64,000 bases of DNA from Rhodococcus oxybenzonivorans (lineage in GTDB: Bacteria; Actinomycetota; Actinomycetes; Mycobacteriales; Mycobacteriaceae): NCBI RefSeq assembly GCF_003130705.1, contig NZ_CP021354.1, forward strand, positions 558,001-622,000, in the 5' to 3' direction. Both the position numbers and the translations under genes were made by a program. The notes below the pieces were generated by a model. It ran no database searches, had not been told where the DNA came from, and saw only the letters and a program-made list of their open reading frames with translations. The first letter of the stretch is position 1. Each line of letters begins with the position of its first letter. Below are positions 17,818 to 26,968 of this stretch, piece by piece.

Positions 17818-19800
17818 ATGAGCGAGACGAGGGCATGTCGAATGATCGAGGGGTCGGCGGGTACCGGCGGTGCGCCGGTACCCGCCGCAGTCATGGCGGT
17901 GTCGTCGTGGGTGCTGGTGGTCCTGTCCGTTGTGGCGTTCGTCGGCGCAGACCCGGGCATCGATTCCAACCAGCTGTTCTTCCTGGTAGATGTCGTCGGC
18001 GCTGCGGTGTACGGGACCGTGGGCGGGGTCGTCCTCGCTCGGCGTGTGCACCCGGTACCGATCCTCCTCGGCCTCACCGCGATCGGAGTGGGCGTCGCCG
18101 CGCTGAGCTACAGCTACTCGCAGCTCGCGCTGGTCCGTCCCGGCCTCCCGGGAGTCGGTGTGCTGGAACCGCTGCAGAACACGGCGTGGATTCCGGGCAC
18201 GCTCAGCCTCTTCCTCATCGTCCCGTGGCTGATCCGCGACCATCCGCTGGGGCCGATCGCGAAGGCAGGAGTCGCGGCGGGTATCGGCGCGACCGCGTGG
18301 TACTTCTGGTCGCGGACCTTCACCGACATTCCACCGATCTGGGTGCTTCTTCCCGTCCTCGTCGTCGGGGTGCTTGCGTCGGCGGATTGTGGTTGGCGGT
18401 GGCGGCACGGTCCGCAGACCGAGCGGGTAGGTCTGGGATGGATGTGTCTGGGCACCGGTCTGATGACGGCCGCGTACATTCCTCTCGCGCTGCCGGCGTC
18501 GCTTCCCGGGCTGTGGGTGCTCAATCCACTGGTGCACCTCGCCGTGCAGGCGTTCTACCCGGTCGCGATCCTGGTGTGCGTTCTGCGGCAGCGCATGTGG
18601 GGACTGAACCTGGCGGTCAGCCGTGCGACGGTGGCCGGGACGCTCACCGTCCTGCTGCTGGTGTTGTACGTCGTGGTGGCGACGCTCGTGTCGGCGCTGC
18701 TCCCCGCGGGTGAATCGGTGGGTGCGCAGGTGGTGGCGGCGGGAGTCGTCGCCGTCGCTGTACAACCCGCGCGGTTGTGGCTCCAGCGGCGAGTGCACCA
18801 CCTGGTGTACGGCGAGGGCGCAGATCCGGCCCGAGCGGTCCGCACACTGGGGCGGCGATTCGGCAGTGCCGAGTCACCAGAGGAACTACTCGCGGAACTC
18901 GCCGCCGGTGTGGGTGTCGCGTTGCGCCTCGAATCGGTATCTATTCGCCGTGGCAGCGGCGTTGCCGCGGTGTGGGGTCACGCGACGGGACCCGCAGAGT
19001 CGGTGAAGTTGGTACATCGTGGAGCGGTGTTCGGCACGATGATCGTCACCGCACCTCCCGGGGAGACGCTCGGCTCGCGGACGCGCAGATCGCTCACCGA
19101 GCTGTCTGCCGTGGTCACGGCGGGCCTCGTGGTCATGCAGTCGGCCGACGACCTGCGGGAGGCCCGGCGGCAGCTGGCGTCGGTTCGCCTCGAGGAGCGC
19201 CAGATGATCCGCCGTGAACTGCACGACGGCCTGGGACCGTCGCTGGCGGGCATCCGACTCGGCCTGCAAGGGGCCCGGAACCTGCTCACGAGCGATCCCG
19301 ATTCGGCAGCGGCACTCATCGATTCGCTGCAGGCGGAACTCGACCACCAGGTCGAGGGTGTCCGGCAGCTGTCCCGCAGCATGTTTCCGCCGGTGCTCGA
19401 CGAACTCGGCCTTCTCCCCGCCCTGCAAGAATTGGCGGAAACACACTCCCGTAGTGGTTTCACGCTGCACATTCGAGCAGACCCGCCAGCCGGCCTCGGT
19501 ACGCAGACCAGCGCCGCTGCGTACGGAATCATCGTCGAGGCCGTGACCAACGCACGACGGCACAGTGGCGCCGACGGTTGCCGTGTCGACGCCACACTCG
19601 GTCAGGATCCGGGAGTCGGCGATGTCCTCGAAGTGATGATCCGGGACGACGGCTGTGGGTTCGATCCCACGGGAGGTGCCGGGGTGGGGACCCGGTCGAT
19701 GCGTGAGCGCGCCCGCGAACTCGGCGGCACCCTCGACATCGAATCGGGGAGTCCGACAGGCACAGTGGTCACCGCCCGGCTACCGTTGTCACCACTATGA
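17818..19800 (+). CDS. NarL-type sensor histidine kinase
   Basis: About 660 residues. N-terminal half: roughly eight membrane helices (residues 15-300), a multi-pass sensor region. A linker follows, then a GAF-like segment (LLAELAAGVGVALRLE). The catalytic part has the HisKA_3 phosphoacceptor in MIRRELHDGLGPSLAGIRLG and the ATP-binding boxes AAYGIIVEAVTNARRHSGA (N box), IRDDGCGFDP (G1) and GVGTRSMRERARELGG (G2). The start is uncertain: ATG 17818 is used here, but GTG 17800 (overlapping the previous stop) and ATG 17839 are possible and none has a strong ribosome site. Its last four bases overlap the response regulator gene. Confidence 0.85.
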   Translation: MSETRACRMIEGSAGTGGAPVPAAVMAVSSWVLVVLSVVAFVGADPGIDSNQLFFLVDVVGAAVYGTVGGVVLARRVHPVPILLGLTAIGVGVAALSYSYSQLALVRPGLPGVGVLEPLQNTAWIPGTLSLFLIVPWLIRDHPLGPIAKAGVAAGIGATAWYFWSRTFTDIPPIWVLLPVLVVGVLASADCGWRWRHGPQTERVGLGWMCLGTGLMTAAYIPLALPASLPGLWVLNPLVHLAVQAFYPVAILVCVLRQRMWGLNLAVSRATVAGTLTVLLLVLYVVVATLVSALLPAGESVGAQVVAAGVVAVAVQPARLWLQRRVHHLVYGEGADPARAVRTLGRRFGSAESPEELLAELAAGVGVALRLESVSIRRGSGVAAVWGHATGPAESVKLVHRGAVFGTMIVTAPPGETLGSRTRRSLTELSAVVTAGLVVMQSADDLREARRQLASVRLEERQMIRRELHDGLGPSLAGIRLGLQGARNLLTSDPDSAAALIDSLQAELDHQVEGVRQLSRSMFPPVLDELGLLPALQELAETHSRSGFTLHIRADPPAGLGTQTSAAAYGIIVEAVTNARRHSGADGCRVDATLGQDPGVGDVLEVMIRDDGCGFDPTGGAGVGTRSMRERARELGGTLDIESGSPTGTVVTARLPLSPL

Positions 19801-20471
19801 GCGCGAGTATTGCCAGTACTTCACCCTCGCCCATCCGGGTCGTCGTCGTCGACGATCACCCGGTGTTCCGGCTCGGAATGGTGGCACTGCTCTCGACACT
19901 CGACGGCATGGAGGTGGCTGCTCAGGCCAGCTCCGTCGCCGAAGCGCTCGACGTCGTCGACGCCGAAGTCGATGTGGTGCTCATGGACCTCGAACTCGGT
20001 GACGGGTCGGGCGTGGACGCCACCCGCCGGTTGGTCCAGACATATCCGGCGTTGCGGGTGCTCGTGGTCACGATGCACGAGGACGACGAGTCGCTCGTCG
20101 CTTCGGTGCGTGCCGGGGCGAGGGGTTATCTCGTCAAGGGCGCCGACCCCGCCGAAGTGGAACGTGCTGTGCGAGCCGTCGCAAATGGCGAAATGATCCT
20201 GGGCGCCGCGGTCGCCGCCCGGGCGATGACCTTCATGGCGGCCTCACACCGGGTGCGCTCGACGGTGTTTCCCGAGTTGACCGACCGGGAACGTGAGGTT
20301 TTGGACCTCGTGGCTCGCGGGCACGACAACGCGAGCATCTCCCGGCGACTGGTGCTGAGTCCGAAGACCGTGCGCAACCATGTGTCCAACGTGCTGGCCA
20401 AGCTCGGTGTGCCCGACCGTTCCGCCGCCATCGTGCGCGCGCGGGACGCCGGGCTCGGACTCGATCCGTGA
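19797..20471 (+). CDS. NarL/LuxR-type response regulator
   Basis: 224 residues. Receiver domain: VVVVDDHPVFRLGMVALL, phosphoacceptor Asp64 in VDVVLMDLELGDGSG, and the Lys of GARGYLVKGADP. C-terminal LuxR helix-turn-helix: ELTDREREVLDLVARGHDNA with SPKTVRNHVSNVLAKLG. It is coupled to the upstream kinase by an ATGA overlap (19797-19800). The regulon is unknown; the upstream membrane protein is a candidate. Confidence 0.9.
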   Translation: MSASIASTSPSPIRVVVVDDHPVFRLGMVALLSTLDGMEVAAQASSVAEALDVVDAEVDVVLMDLELGDGSGVDATRRLVQTYPALRVLVVTMHEDDESLVASVRAGARGYLVKGADPAEVERAVRAVANGEMILGAAVAARAMTFMAASHRVRSTVFPELTDREREVLDLVARGHDNASISRRLVLSPKTVRNHVSNVLAKLGVPDRSAAIVRARDAGLGLDP

Positions 20472-20480
20472 GTGCGGCAG

Positions 20481-22124
20481 CTAGACGGCCGCGGTGGATG
20501 TCGTCGGCACGAATCTGAACCCGGGGCCGGAGTCGTCGGTGTTCGTGGGACTCGGGCCCGGCCCGGGGCGGGTGGTGCGGACGTCGGGAATCCGGCGGGG
20601 AGACGAGACGAGTGACGGGGTGTCGCGCCACACCGGATCCGCTTCCTGCAGTTCGAGTGCCGTCGAGATCAGCGCCTCCTCGGCCCACGGGAGACCACCG
20701 AGTTGCACGCCGAAAGGGATGCCGGTGGCGGTGGACCGGCCGGCGGGAACGCAGATCACGGGTGCCCCGGTGTAATTGGCCCAGAAGTAGTTTTCCCTGG
20801 CGCCGGCGAACACGCTCGTATCAGCCAGTGTGTCGCGGCGGATTCCGTCCGTCAGGGCCCCGGGTCGCAGAACCACGTCCAAGGCGTGCTCGGCGAACAT
20901 GCGGTTGTACTCGTGCTGGTAACGCCGTCGTTCGCGTTCGAGCGAAAAGTAGTCTGCCACCGGCACGCCGAGACTCGCGACAGCCGCAGTCGCGGCAACA
21001 GCCGATTCCGGCCTGTACGACGGGAGCCGATCGACGAACTGCTGGTGATACACACCGAATTCGGCCAGGTCACCGGTGAGAAGTCCGGTGGGAACCGTCG
21101 GCATCCGGACGTCGACGATCACCCCGCCGAGACGACGGATCAGGTCGAGAAATGCCGAGAACAACACCCCCACAGATTCGGGCAGCTCCTCGGTTGCCGT
21201 GCTCGGGAGGCCGAAGCGTATGCCGGACAACGGCTGTGGGCCGCCCACGGCGGAGAGCGGGTACCCGTTCGCCGGTACGTCGGGTCCCACCGACGTGCTG
21301 GGGTCGTCGACGTCGACGCCCGCCATGTAACTGAGCAGCAGGGACGCGTCGGCGACACTGCGCCCCATCGGTCCGGTGTGATCACGAGTCCACGTCAGCG
21401 GGATCACCCCGCTGGTGCTGCACCGGCCGAACGTCGGCTTGATGGCGGTAATTCCGCACGCGCTCGCGGGGATGCGCAGTGATCCGCCGGTGTCCGTCCC
21501 GACAGCGCACGGAGTGAACCGGGCGGCGAGTGCGGCGGCACTGCCGCCCGAGGAACCGCCCGGCGAGTACTCGGTTCCCCAGGGATTGCCGACCTGGGGT
21601 GTGGCGGTCCCGATAGCGAACTCATGCGTGTGCAGGTGTCCCATGAGGACCATTCCCGCATCGCGGAACCGCCGCCACACGCCCGAATCGCCGGCGGCGA
21701 TGTTGCCGGCAAGGGCGTCGCTCGACGCCGTCAGGGGCAACCCGGCCACGGCGAAGACATCTTTCAGGCCGATCGGCAATCCGCAGGCGAGTGGTGCCGA
21801 TCCGGTAGCCAGTCGCTGCGCTGCCAGGTCTGCCGCGGCGTATGCCTGCTCCGAGTAGATCCGGATCCACGCCTCGACCGAGCCGTCGTATTCCGCGCTG
21901 CGACCGAGGCACGCGTCGAGCAGATCCCGTGGGTGCAGGGCACGCGACTGCAGAAGAGTCGCCGCCTCGATCGCACTCAGCAGAGCGGGGTCGGTCTCCG
22001 TGACGGACGTCGGCGGCGGAAGACGCCGACGGGCCGAGGCGGTTCGGCCACCGAATCCGGCTGCGGTCACGGCACCCACCGCCGCGGCCCCGAGGAGACG
22101 TCGCCGGGACAGCGGGGTCGGCAC
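20481..22124 (-). CDS. Tat-exported amidase signature family enzyme
   Basis: 547 residues. The start MPTPLSRRRLLGAAAVGAV is a twin-arginine signal, so the enzyme is exported folded. The amidase core has the Ser-cisSer-Lys triad: Lys in GLPIGLKDVFAV (about residue 118), cis-Ser/Gly-rich loop in YSPGGSSGGSAAALAA and the nucleophile Ser in GTDTGGSLRIPAS. C-terminal WANYTGAPVICVPAG is family-typical. The amide substrate cannot be read from sequence. It is transcribed toward the response regulator and ends 10 bases from it. Confidence 0.88.
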   Translation of the reverse strand: MPTPLSRRRLLGAAAVGAVTAAGFGGRTASARRRLPPPTSVTETDPALLSAIEAATLLQSRALHPRDLLDACLGRSAEYDGSVEAWIRIYSEQAYAAADLAAQRLATGSAPLACGLPIGLKDVFAVAGLPLTASSDALAGNIAAGDSGVWRRFRDAGMVLMGHLHTHEFAIGTATPQVGNPWGTEYSPGGSSGGSAAALAARFTPCAVGTDTGGSLRIPASACGITAIKPTFGRCSTSGVIPLTWTRDHTGPMGRSVADASLLLSYMAGVDVDDPSTSVGPDVPANGYPLSAVGGPQPLSGIRFGLPSTATEELPESVGVLFSAFLDLIRRLGGVIVDVRMPTVPTGLLTGDLAEFGVYHQQFVDRLPSYRPESAVAATAAVASLGVPVADYFSLERERRRYQHEYNRMFAEHALDVVLRPGALTDGIRRDTLADTSVFAGARENYFWANYTGAPVICVPAGRSTATGIPFGVQLGGLPWAEEALISTALELQEADPVWRDTPSLVSSPRRIPDVRTTRPGPGPSPTNTDDSGPGFRFVPTTSTAAV

Positions 22125-22358
22125 GAGGGGACTCTTCTCTTGTCGCGGGAGTGCGGGCGCGCGTCATTAGAGCACGAAAATGCTGCCTCGGCGCGATGAG
22201 AGAAGGGGAACCGTGATCGCCTGGGTCACGATCCTGGATCGCTTCGGTCCTTCCTCCGGTTTTGCAACAGGTTCTAAGGTGAAGTTGACGGGGTATGCCC
22301 CGCGCAGAGCGCCGTGTGCACTGTCGGCGTCGACGCAGATAAGGAAGGAACACCCGAA
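22125..22358. other. Intergenic region between amidase and fadA
   Basis: No gene seen. It must hold the promoters of both divergent genes. The fadA ribosome site AAGGAAGGAA is at 22341-22350. I see no clear operator palindrome. Confidence 0.5.
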
Positions 22359-23573
22359 GTGACCACAGAGGCATTCATTTATGAAGCCATCCGCACCCCG
22401 CGTGGCCGCGGAAAGAAGACCGGTTCGCTCCATTCGGTCAAGCCGATCTCGCTGGTCACCGGCCTGATCGACGAGCTCCGCGTCCGCTTCCCCGACCTCG
22501 ACGAGGACCGCATCTCGGATCTGATCCTCGGTGTCGTCACCCCGGTGGGCGACCAGGGTATGGATATTGCACGCATCGCCGTCAACGACGCCGGGCTGCC
22601 CGACACCGTCGGTGGTGTCCAGCTCAACCGGTTCTGCGCGTCGGGCCTCGAGGCCGTCAACACCGCCGCCCAGAAGGTGCGGTCGGGCTGGGACGAACTG
22701 GTGATCGCCGGTGGCGTCGAATCGATGTCCCGCGTGCCGATGGGCTCCGACGGCGGACCGTGGGCACTCGACCCGGCCACCAACTACGACAACTACTTCG
22801 TGCCGCAGGGTGTGGGCGCCGACCTGATCGCCACCATCGAGGGCTTCTCCCGCGAAGACGTCGACGCGTACGCCGTCCGCTCGCAGGATCTCGCCGCGAA
22901 GGCGTGGGCGGGCGGGTACTTCACCAAGTCCGTCGTCCCGGTGAAGGACATCAACGGCATCACCGTCCTCGACCACGACGAGCACATGCGTCCCGGCACC
23001 ACCGTGGAAAATCTCGCAGGCCTCAACCCGTCGTTCGCCGGTGTCGGTGAGATGGGCGGCTTCGACGCGGTGTCGCTGCAGAAGTACCACTGGGTCGAGA
23101 AGATCAACCACGTCCACCACGGCGGTAACAGCTCCGGCATCGTCGACGGCGCCGCACTGGTGCTCGTCGGATCGGAGCAGGCCGGCAAGGACATGGGTCT
23201 GCGGCCGCGTGCCCGCGTCGTCGCCACCGCCACCTCCGGCGCCGACTCCACGATCATGCTCACCGGTCCGACCCCGGCGTCGAAGAAGGTCCTCGCCGCA
23301 GCCGGACTGACCGTCGACGACATCGACCTGTTCGAGATCAACGAGGCGTTCGCATCGGTGGTGCTGAAGTTCCAGAAGGACCTGAAGATTCCCGACGAGA
23401 AGCTCAACGTCAATGGTGGTGCCATCGCGATGGGTCACCCGCTGGGCGCTACGGGGGCCATGATCACCGGCACCATGCTCGACGAACTCGAGCGGCGGAA
23501 CGCCCGGTATGCCCTCATCACCTTGTGCATCGGCGGCGGTATGGGTGTCGCCACCATCGTCGAGCGCGTCTGA
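22359..23573 (+). CDS. fadA: Acetyl-CoA C-acyltransferase, beta-oxidation thiolase
   Basis: 404 residues, last step of fatty-acid beta-oxidation (thiolytic cleavage of 3-ketoacyl-CoA). Catalytic residues: Cys93 in [11 protein letters not shown], the His in [15 protein letters not shown] and the second Cys in [14 protein letters not shown] at 22359 follows the excellent ribosome site AAGGAAGGAA. Forms a two-gene operon with fadB 28 bases downstream, the same layout as Rv0859-Rv0860 of M. tuberculosis. The pair should assemble into the trifunctional enzyme complex. Confidence 0.93.
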   Translation: MTTEAFIYEAIRTPRGRGKKTGSLHSVKPISLVTGLIDELRVRFPDLDEDRISDLILGVVTPVGDQGMDIARIAVNDAGLPDTVGGVQLNRFCASGLEAVNTAAQKVRSGWDELVIAGGVESMSRVPMGSDGGPWALDPATNYDNYFVPQGVGADLIATIEGFSREDVDAYAVRSQDLAAKAWAGGYFTKSVVPVKDINGITVLDHDEHMRPGTTVENLAGLNPSFAGVGEMGGFDAVSLQKYHWVEKINHVHHGGNSSGIVDGAALVLVGSEQAGKDMGLRPRARVVATATSGADSTIMLTGPTPASKKVLAAAGLTVDDIDLFEINEAFASVVLKFQKDLKIPDEKLNVNGGAIAMGHPLGATGAMITGTMLDELERRNARYALITLCIGGGMGVATIVERV

Positions 23574-23601
23574 CGCCCGGATCAACAGGAGACTTGAAGC
23601 A

Positions 23602-25740
23602 GTGAGCGAGCAGAACATCATCAACTGGGAGCAGGACGCCGACGGCATCGTCGTGCTCACCATCGACGATCCCAACCAGGGCGCGAACACCATGAACGAC
23701 GCCTACATCTCCTCGATGAAGGCGACCGTCGACCGCCTCGTCGAGGAGAAGGACTCCATCACGGGCGTCGTCATCACGTCCGGCAAGAAGACCTTCTTCG
23801 CCGGCGGCGACCTGAAGAACATGATCAAGGTCGGGCCCGAGAACGCCCAGGAAATCTACGACCACAGCGTCGCGATCAAGTCGGATCTGCGTCGCCTCGA
23901 AACCCTCGGCAAGCCCGTTGTCACCGCAATCAACGGTGCCGCACTCGGCGGCGGACTCGAAATCGCCCTCGCCACCCACCACCGCATCGCCGCGGACGTG
24001 AAGGGCGTCAAGATCGGCCTCCCCGAGGTGACCCTCGGTCTGCTGCCCGGCGGTGGCGGAGTCGTGCGCACGGTCCGGATGCTCGGTCTGCAGAACGCGC
24101 TCATGCAGGTACTGCTGCAGGGTCAGCAGCGAGGACCGGCCCAGGCCAAGGAGGTCGGACTGATCGACGAGGTCGTGTCCTCCGTCGAGGAACTGGTACC
24201 CGCTGCGAAGGCGTGGATCAAGGCCAACCCTGAGGGCGGCGTGCAGCCGTGGGACAAGAAGGGCTACCGGATTCCGGGCGGAACCCCGTCCACCCCCGCA
24301 TTCGCCGCCAACCTGCCCGCCTTCCCCGCGAACCTGCGCAAGCAGCTCAAGGGCGCCCCCATGCCTGCGCCGCGCGCGATCATGGCAGCCGCCGTCGAGG
24401 GCTCGCAGGTCGACATCGACAACGCGCTGCTCATCGAGGCGCGGTATTTCACGTCGCTGGTCACCGGCCAGGTCGCGAAGAACATGATCCAGGCCTTCTT
24501 CTTCGACCTGCAGGCCATCAACTCCGGGGCCTCCCGCCCCGAAGGCATCGAGAAGACCCCGATCACCAAGGTCGGTGTGCTCGGCGCCGGAATGATGGGC
24601 GCGGGTATCGCCTACGTGTCCGCGAAGGCCGGCTTCGACGTCGTCCTCAAGGACGTGAGCATCGAGGCCGCGAACAAGGGCAAGGCGTACTCCGAGGGCA
24701 TCGAGGCCAAGGCGCTGTCGCGTGGCAAGACCACCGAGGAGAAGTCGAAGGCGCTGCTCGACCGGATCAAGCCGACCGCCGACCCGGCCGACTTCGCCGG
24801 TGTCGACTTCGTCGTCGAGGCGGTGTTCGAATCGCAAGACCTGAAGCACAAGGTGTTCCAGGAAATCGAAGACATCGTCGACCCGAATGCGCTGCTCGGT
24901 TCCAACACCTCGACCCTGCCGATCACCGGCCTGGCCACGGGTGTGAAGCGGCAGGAAGACTTCATCGGCATCCACTTCTTCTCACCCGTCGACAAGATGC
25001 CGCTCGTGGAGATCATCCGCGGCGAGAAGACGTCCGACGAGGCCCTCGCCCGCGTCTTCGACTACGTGCAGGCCATCCGCAAGACACCGATCGTCGTCAA
25101 CGACTCGCGCGGCTTCTTCACCTCACGCGTCATCGGCACGTTCATCAACGAGGCCATCGCCATGCTCGCCGAGGGCATCGAACCGGCCACCATCGAGCAG
25201 GCAGGTCTGCAGGCCGGCTACCCCGCCGCGCCGCTCCAGCTGTCGGACGAGCTGAACCTCACGCTGATGCAGAAGATCCGCAAGGAAACCGCGGAAGCTG
25301 CGAAAGCCGAAGGCAAGGAACTGCCCGCCGATCCGGCAGGCGACGTCATCAACACCCTGGTCGACAAATTCGACCGCAAGGGCAAACTCGGCGGCGCCGG
25401 CTTCTACGACTACGCCGACGGCAAGCGCACCGGCCTGTGGCCCGGCCTGCGGGAGAACTTCGGTTCCAAGGAACTCGACGTCCCGTTCCAGGACCTCATC
25501 GAACGCATGCTGTTCATCGAGGCCATCGAAACCCAGAAGTGCTTCGACGAGGGTGTTCTCATGACCACCGCCGACGCCAACATCGGCTCCATCATGGGTA
25601 TCGGCTTCCCCGCCTGGACCGGCGGTGTGTCGCAGTACATCCAGGGCTACGCAGGCGGCCAGGCCGGCTTCGTCAAGCGCGCTGAAGAACTCGCCGCCAA
25701 GTACGGTGAGCGCTTCACCCCGCCGGCGTCGCTGAAGTAG
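23602..25740 (+). CDS. fadB: Fatty-acid oxidation complex: enoyl-CoA hydratase / 3-hydroxyacyl-CoA dehydrogenase
   Basis: 712 residues. Residues 1-270 are the crotonase domain (FFAGGDLKNMI and NGAALGGGLEIALATHHRIA oxyanion-hole segments, LPEVTLGLLPGGGG). The NAD-binding dehydrogenase domain starts at GVLGAGMMGAGIAYVSAKAG (near residue 330) and carries GIHFFSPVDKMPLVEIIRG. C-terminal dehydrogenase helices end near residue 705. GTG at 23602 follows AGGAGA. It hydrates enoyl-CoA and oxidises the hydroxyacyl-CoA, passing ketoacyl-CoA to FadA. A repeat-type hairpin follows 14 bases after the stop and may terminate the operon. Confidence 0.94.
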   Translation: MSEQNIINWEQDADGIVVLTIDDPNQGANTMNDAYISSMKATVDRLVEEKDSITGVVITSGKKTFFAGGDLKNMIKVGPENAQEIYDHSVAIKSDLRRLETLGKPVVTAINGAALGGGLEIALATHHRIAADVKGVKIGLPEVTLGLLPGGGGVVRTVRMLGLQNALMQVLLQGQQRGPAQAKEVGLIDEVVSSVEELVPAAKAWIKANPEGGVQPWDKKGYRIPGGTPSTPAFAANLPAFPANLRKQLKGAPMPAPRAIMAAAVEGSQVDIDNALLIEARYFTSLVTGQVAKNMIQAFFFDLQAINSGASRPEGIEKTPITKVGVLGAGMMGAGIAYVSAKAGFDVVLKDVSIEAANKGKAYSEGIEAKALSRGKTTEEKSKALLDRIKPTADPADFAGVDFVVEAVFESQDLKHKVFQEIEDIVDPNALLGSNTSTLPITGLATGVKRQEDFIGIHFFSPVDKMPLVEIIRGEKTSDEALARVFDYVQAIRKTPIVVNDSRGFFTSRVIGTFINEAIAMLAEGIEPATIEQAGLQAGYPAAPLQLSDELNLTLMQKIRKETAEAAKAEGKELPADPAGDVINTLVDKFDRKGKLGGAGFYDYADGKRTGLWPGLRENFGSKELDVPFQDLIERMLFIEAIETQKCFDEGVLMTTADANIGSIMGIGFPAWTGGVSQYIQGYAGGQAGFVKRAEELAAKYGERFTPPASLK

Positions 25741-25797
25741 GCGGCTCCGCCGCCCGTGAGTGGTTAAGGAGTCTCTGGACTCGTTAACCACTCACGG
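25739..25797 (+). repeat. REP-like composite palindrome, copy 1
   Basis: A small GGCGGC-TCC-GCCGCC hairpin beside a large inverted repeat CGTGAGTGGTTAA...TTAACCACTCACG (25754-25797) with a short inner GAGTC/GACTC stem. It sits directly after fadB. The 27 bases from 25739 are identical to those of copy 3 at 49710. Probably also acts as a transcription terminator. Confidence 0.85.
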
Positions 25798-25804
25798 GGC
25801 TGAG

Positions 25805-25831
25805 TTATCCCCAACCTGTGGGTTATCCACA
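25805..25831 (+). promoter_or_regulatory. Two DnaA-box-like sites
   Basis: TTATCCCCA at 25805-25813 and a perfect TTATCCACA at 25823-25831, 65-90 bases upstream of the AbiEi-like gene. Possible DnaA contact sites; not tested. Confidence 0.45.
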
Positions 25832-25895
25832 GGGCGATTTATTTCCCCAGGTGCGACACCGAGACCCGTCGGAGGTCTCGGTGATCGTGCCCGGT

Positions 25896-26945
25896 ATGAC
25901 AGTTACGAAATTCGCCGCCCTGAAAGACGTCGCCGAGAAGCAGTTCGGCCTGATCACCCACACGCAGCTCCACGCCCTCGGGTTTCCCCGCAGCAGAGTC
26001 CGGCACCGCGTCGAATCCGGTCGATGGCAAGCAGTGCTCCACGGTGTCTACTCGGTGAGCAACGGACCGATCACTCGTGAGATGTCACTGGAAGCCGCGC
26101 TGCTCTTCGGAGGCAGAGGCGCAGTCCTCAGCCACCACACCGCCGCCGAGGAATGGCACATGATTCGTGTCGAGCCGGCGCGCCCCGTGCACATCACCGT
26201 TCCCTATAAGAGATCGGCTATTTCCCAGCCGCCGACCGTTGTCGGCGCGGGCCTCGCGTCGGTCAGTTTGTGCCACCGCGAAGGAACTGTCGTTCATTCG
26301 GGAGTGGTCGTGCACCGGTCGAGGGCGCACGATTACATCGCCATCGACGCTGACCAACCCCGGACGGCAAGGGCGGACACGGCTCTGGATGTTGCGATCG
26401 CCGAACCCACGGCACGGGACGCCTACACCCGGCTCATCGCTCTCGCGACCAATGCCCGGATCCCGCTGCGCGACATTCGACGACGCATGGAGGAGCGACG
26501 GCCGCGCCGATACCGCAAGGCACTCGCGGACGCGGTGCGACTGCTGGCCGACGGCGTCCAGTCGATCCTCGAGTACCGCTACGCCACCGACGTCGAGGAT
26601 GCGCACGGTTTGCCGCGCGCCCGACGGCAGTCGCCGGTGGTCGTGGACGGACGCACCCTGTTCGAGGACTGCGACTACTCCGATCACGGTGTGCCGCTCA
26701 TCGTGCGACTCGACGGTCGCCGTGCGCACGCCATGGCGGAGGTCGCCTTCCGGGATCGTCGACGCGACAATGCAGCAGAACTACAGGGAAGGCCGCGGCT
26801 TGTCTACGGGTTCGACGAGGTGACGAAGAGCCCGTGCGTGGTGGCCCGCGAAGTGGAGACCGTCCTGGTGCGGGAGGGGTGGGTGAGGCCGGGCGAGAGG
26901 TCCTGCCGGGCTTGTGAGTGGTTAAGGAGTGCAGAGACTCCTTAA
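25896..26945 (+). CDS. AbiEi-like antitoxin-domain protein with DUF559/VSR-like C-terminus
   Basis: 349 residues. The N-terminal winged helix (KQFGLITHTQLHALGFPRSR, then GRWQAVLHGVYSV) is the AbiEi antitoxin domain of type IV toxin-antitoxin systems. The C-terminal 110 residues (FEDCDYSDHGVPLIVRLDGRRAH, FRDRRRDNA, then RLVYGFDEV) resemble the DUF559/very-short-patch endonuclease-like fold often joined to it in actinobacteria. No AbiEii toxin gene is adjacent, so it is an orphan; its role is unknown. ATG at 25896 begins MTVTKFAALKD. The last codons and TAA lie within repeat copy 2, which has supplied the C-terminus. Confidence 0.8.
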   Translation: MTVTKFAALKDVAEKQFGLITHTQLHALGFPRSRVRHRVESGRWQAVLHGVYSVSNGPITREMSLEAALLFGGRGAVLSHHTAAEEWHMIRVEPARPVHITVPYKRSAISQPPTVVGAGLASVSLCHREGTVVHSGVVVHRSRAHDYIAIDADQPRTARADTALDVAIAEPTARDAYTRLIALATNARIPLRDIRRRMEERRPRRYRKALADAVRLLADGVQSILEYRYATDVEDAHGLPRARRQSPVVVDGRTLFEDCDYSDHGVPLIVRLDGRRAHAMAEVAFRDRRRDNAAELQGRPRLVYGFDEVTKSPCVVAREVETVLVREGWVRPGERSCRACEWLRSAETP

Positions 26946-26966
26946 CCACTCACGGGCGGCGAAGCC
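26914..26966 (-). repeat. REP-like composite palindrome, copy 2 (inverted orientation)
   Basis: A perfect 17-bp stem (26914-26930 with 26937-26953) GTGAGTGGTTAAGGAGT, six-base loop, followed by the GGCGGC-GAA-GCCGCC mini-hairpin on the right, the mirror order of copies 1 and 3. The stop codon of the AbiEi-like gene (26943-26945) lies in its right arm. It separates two convergent genes and likely terminates both. Confidence 0.88.
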
Positions 26967-26968
26967 GC

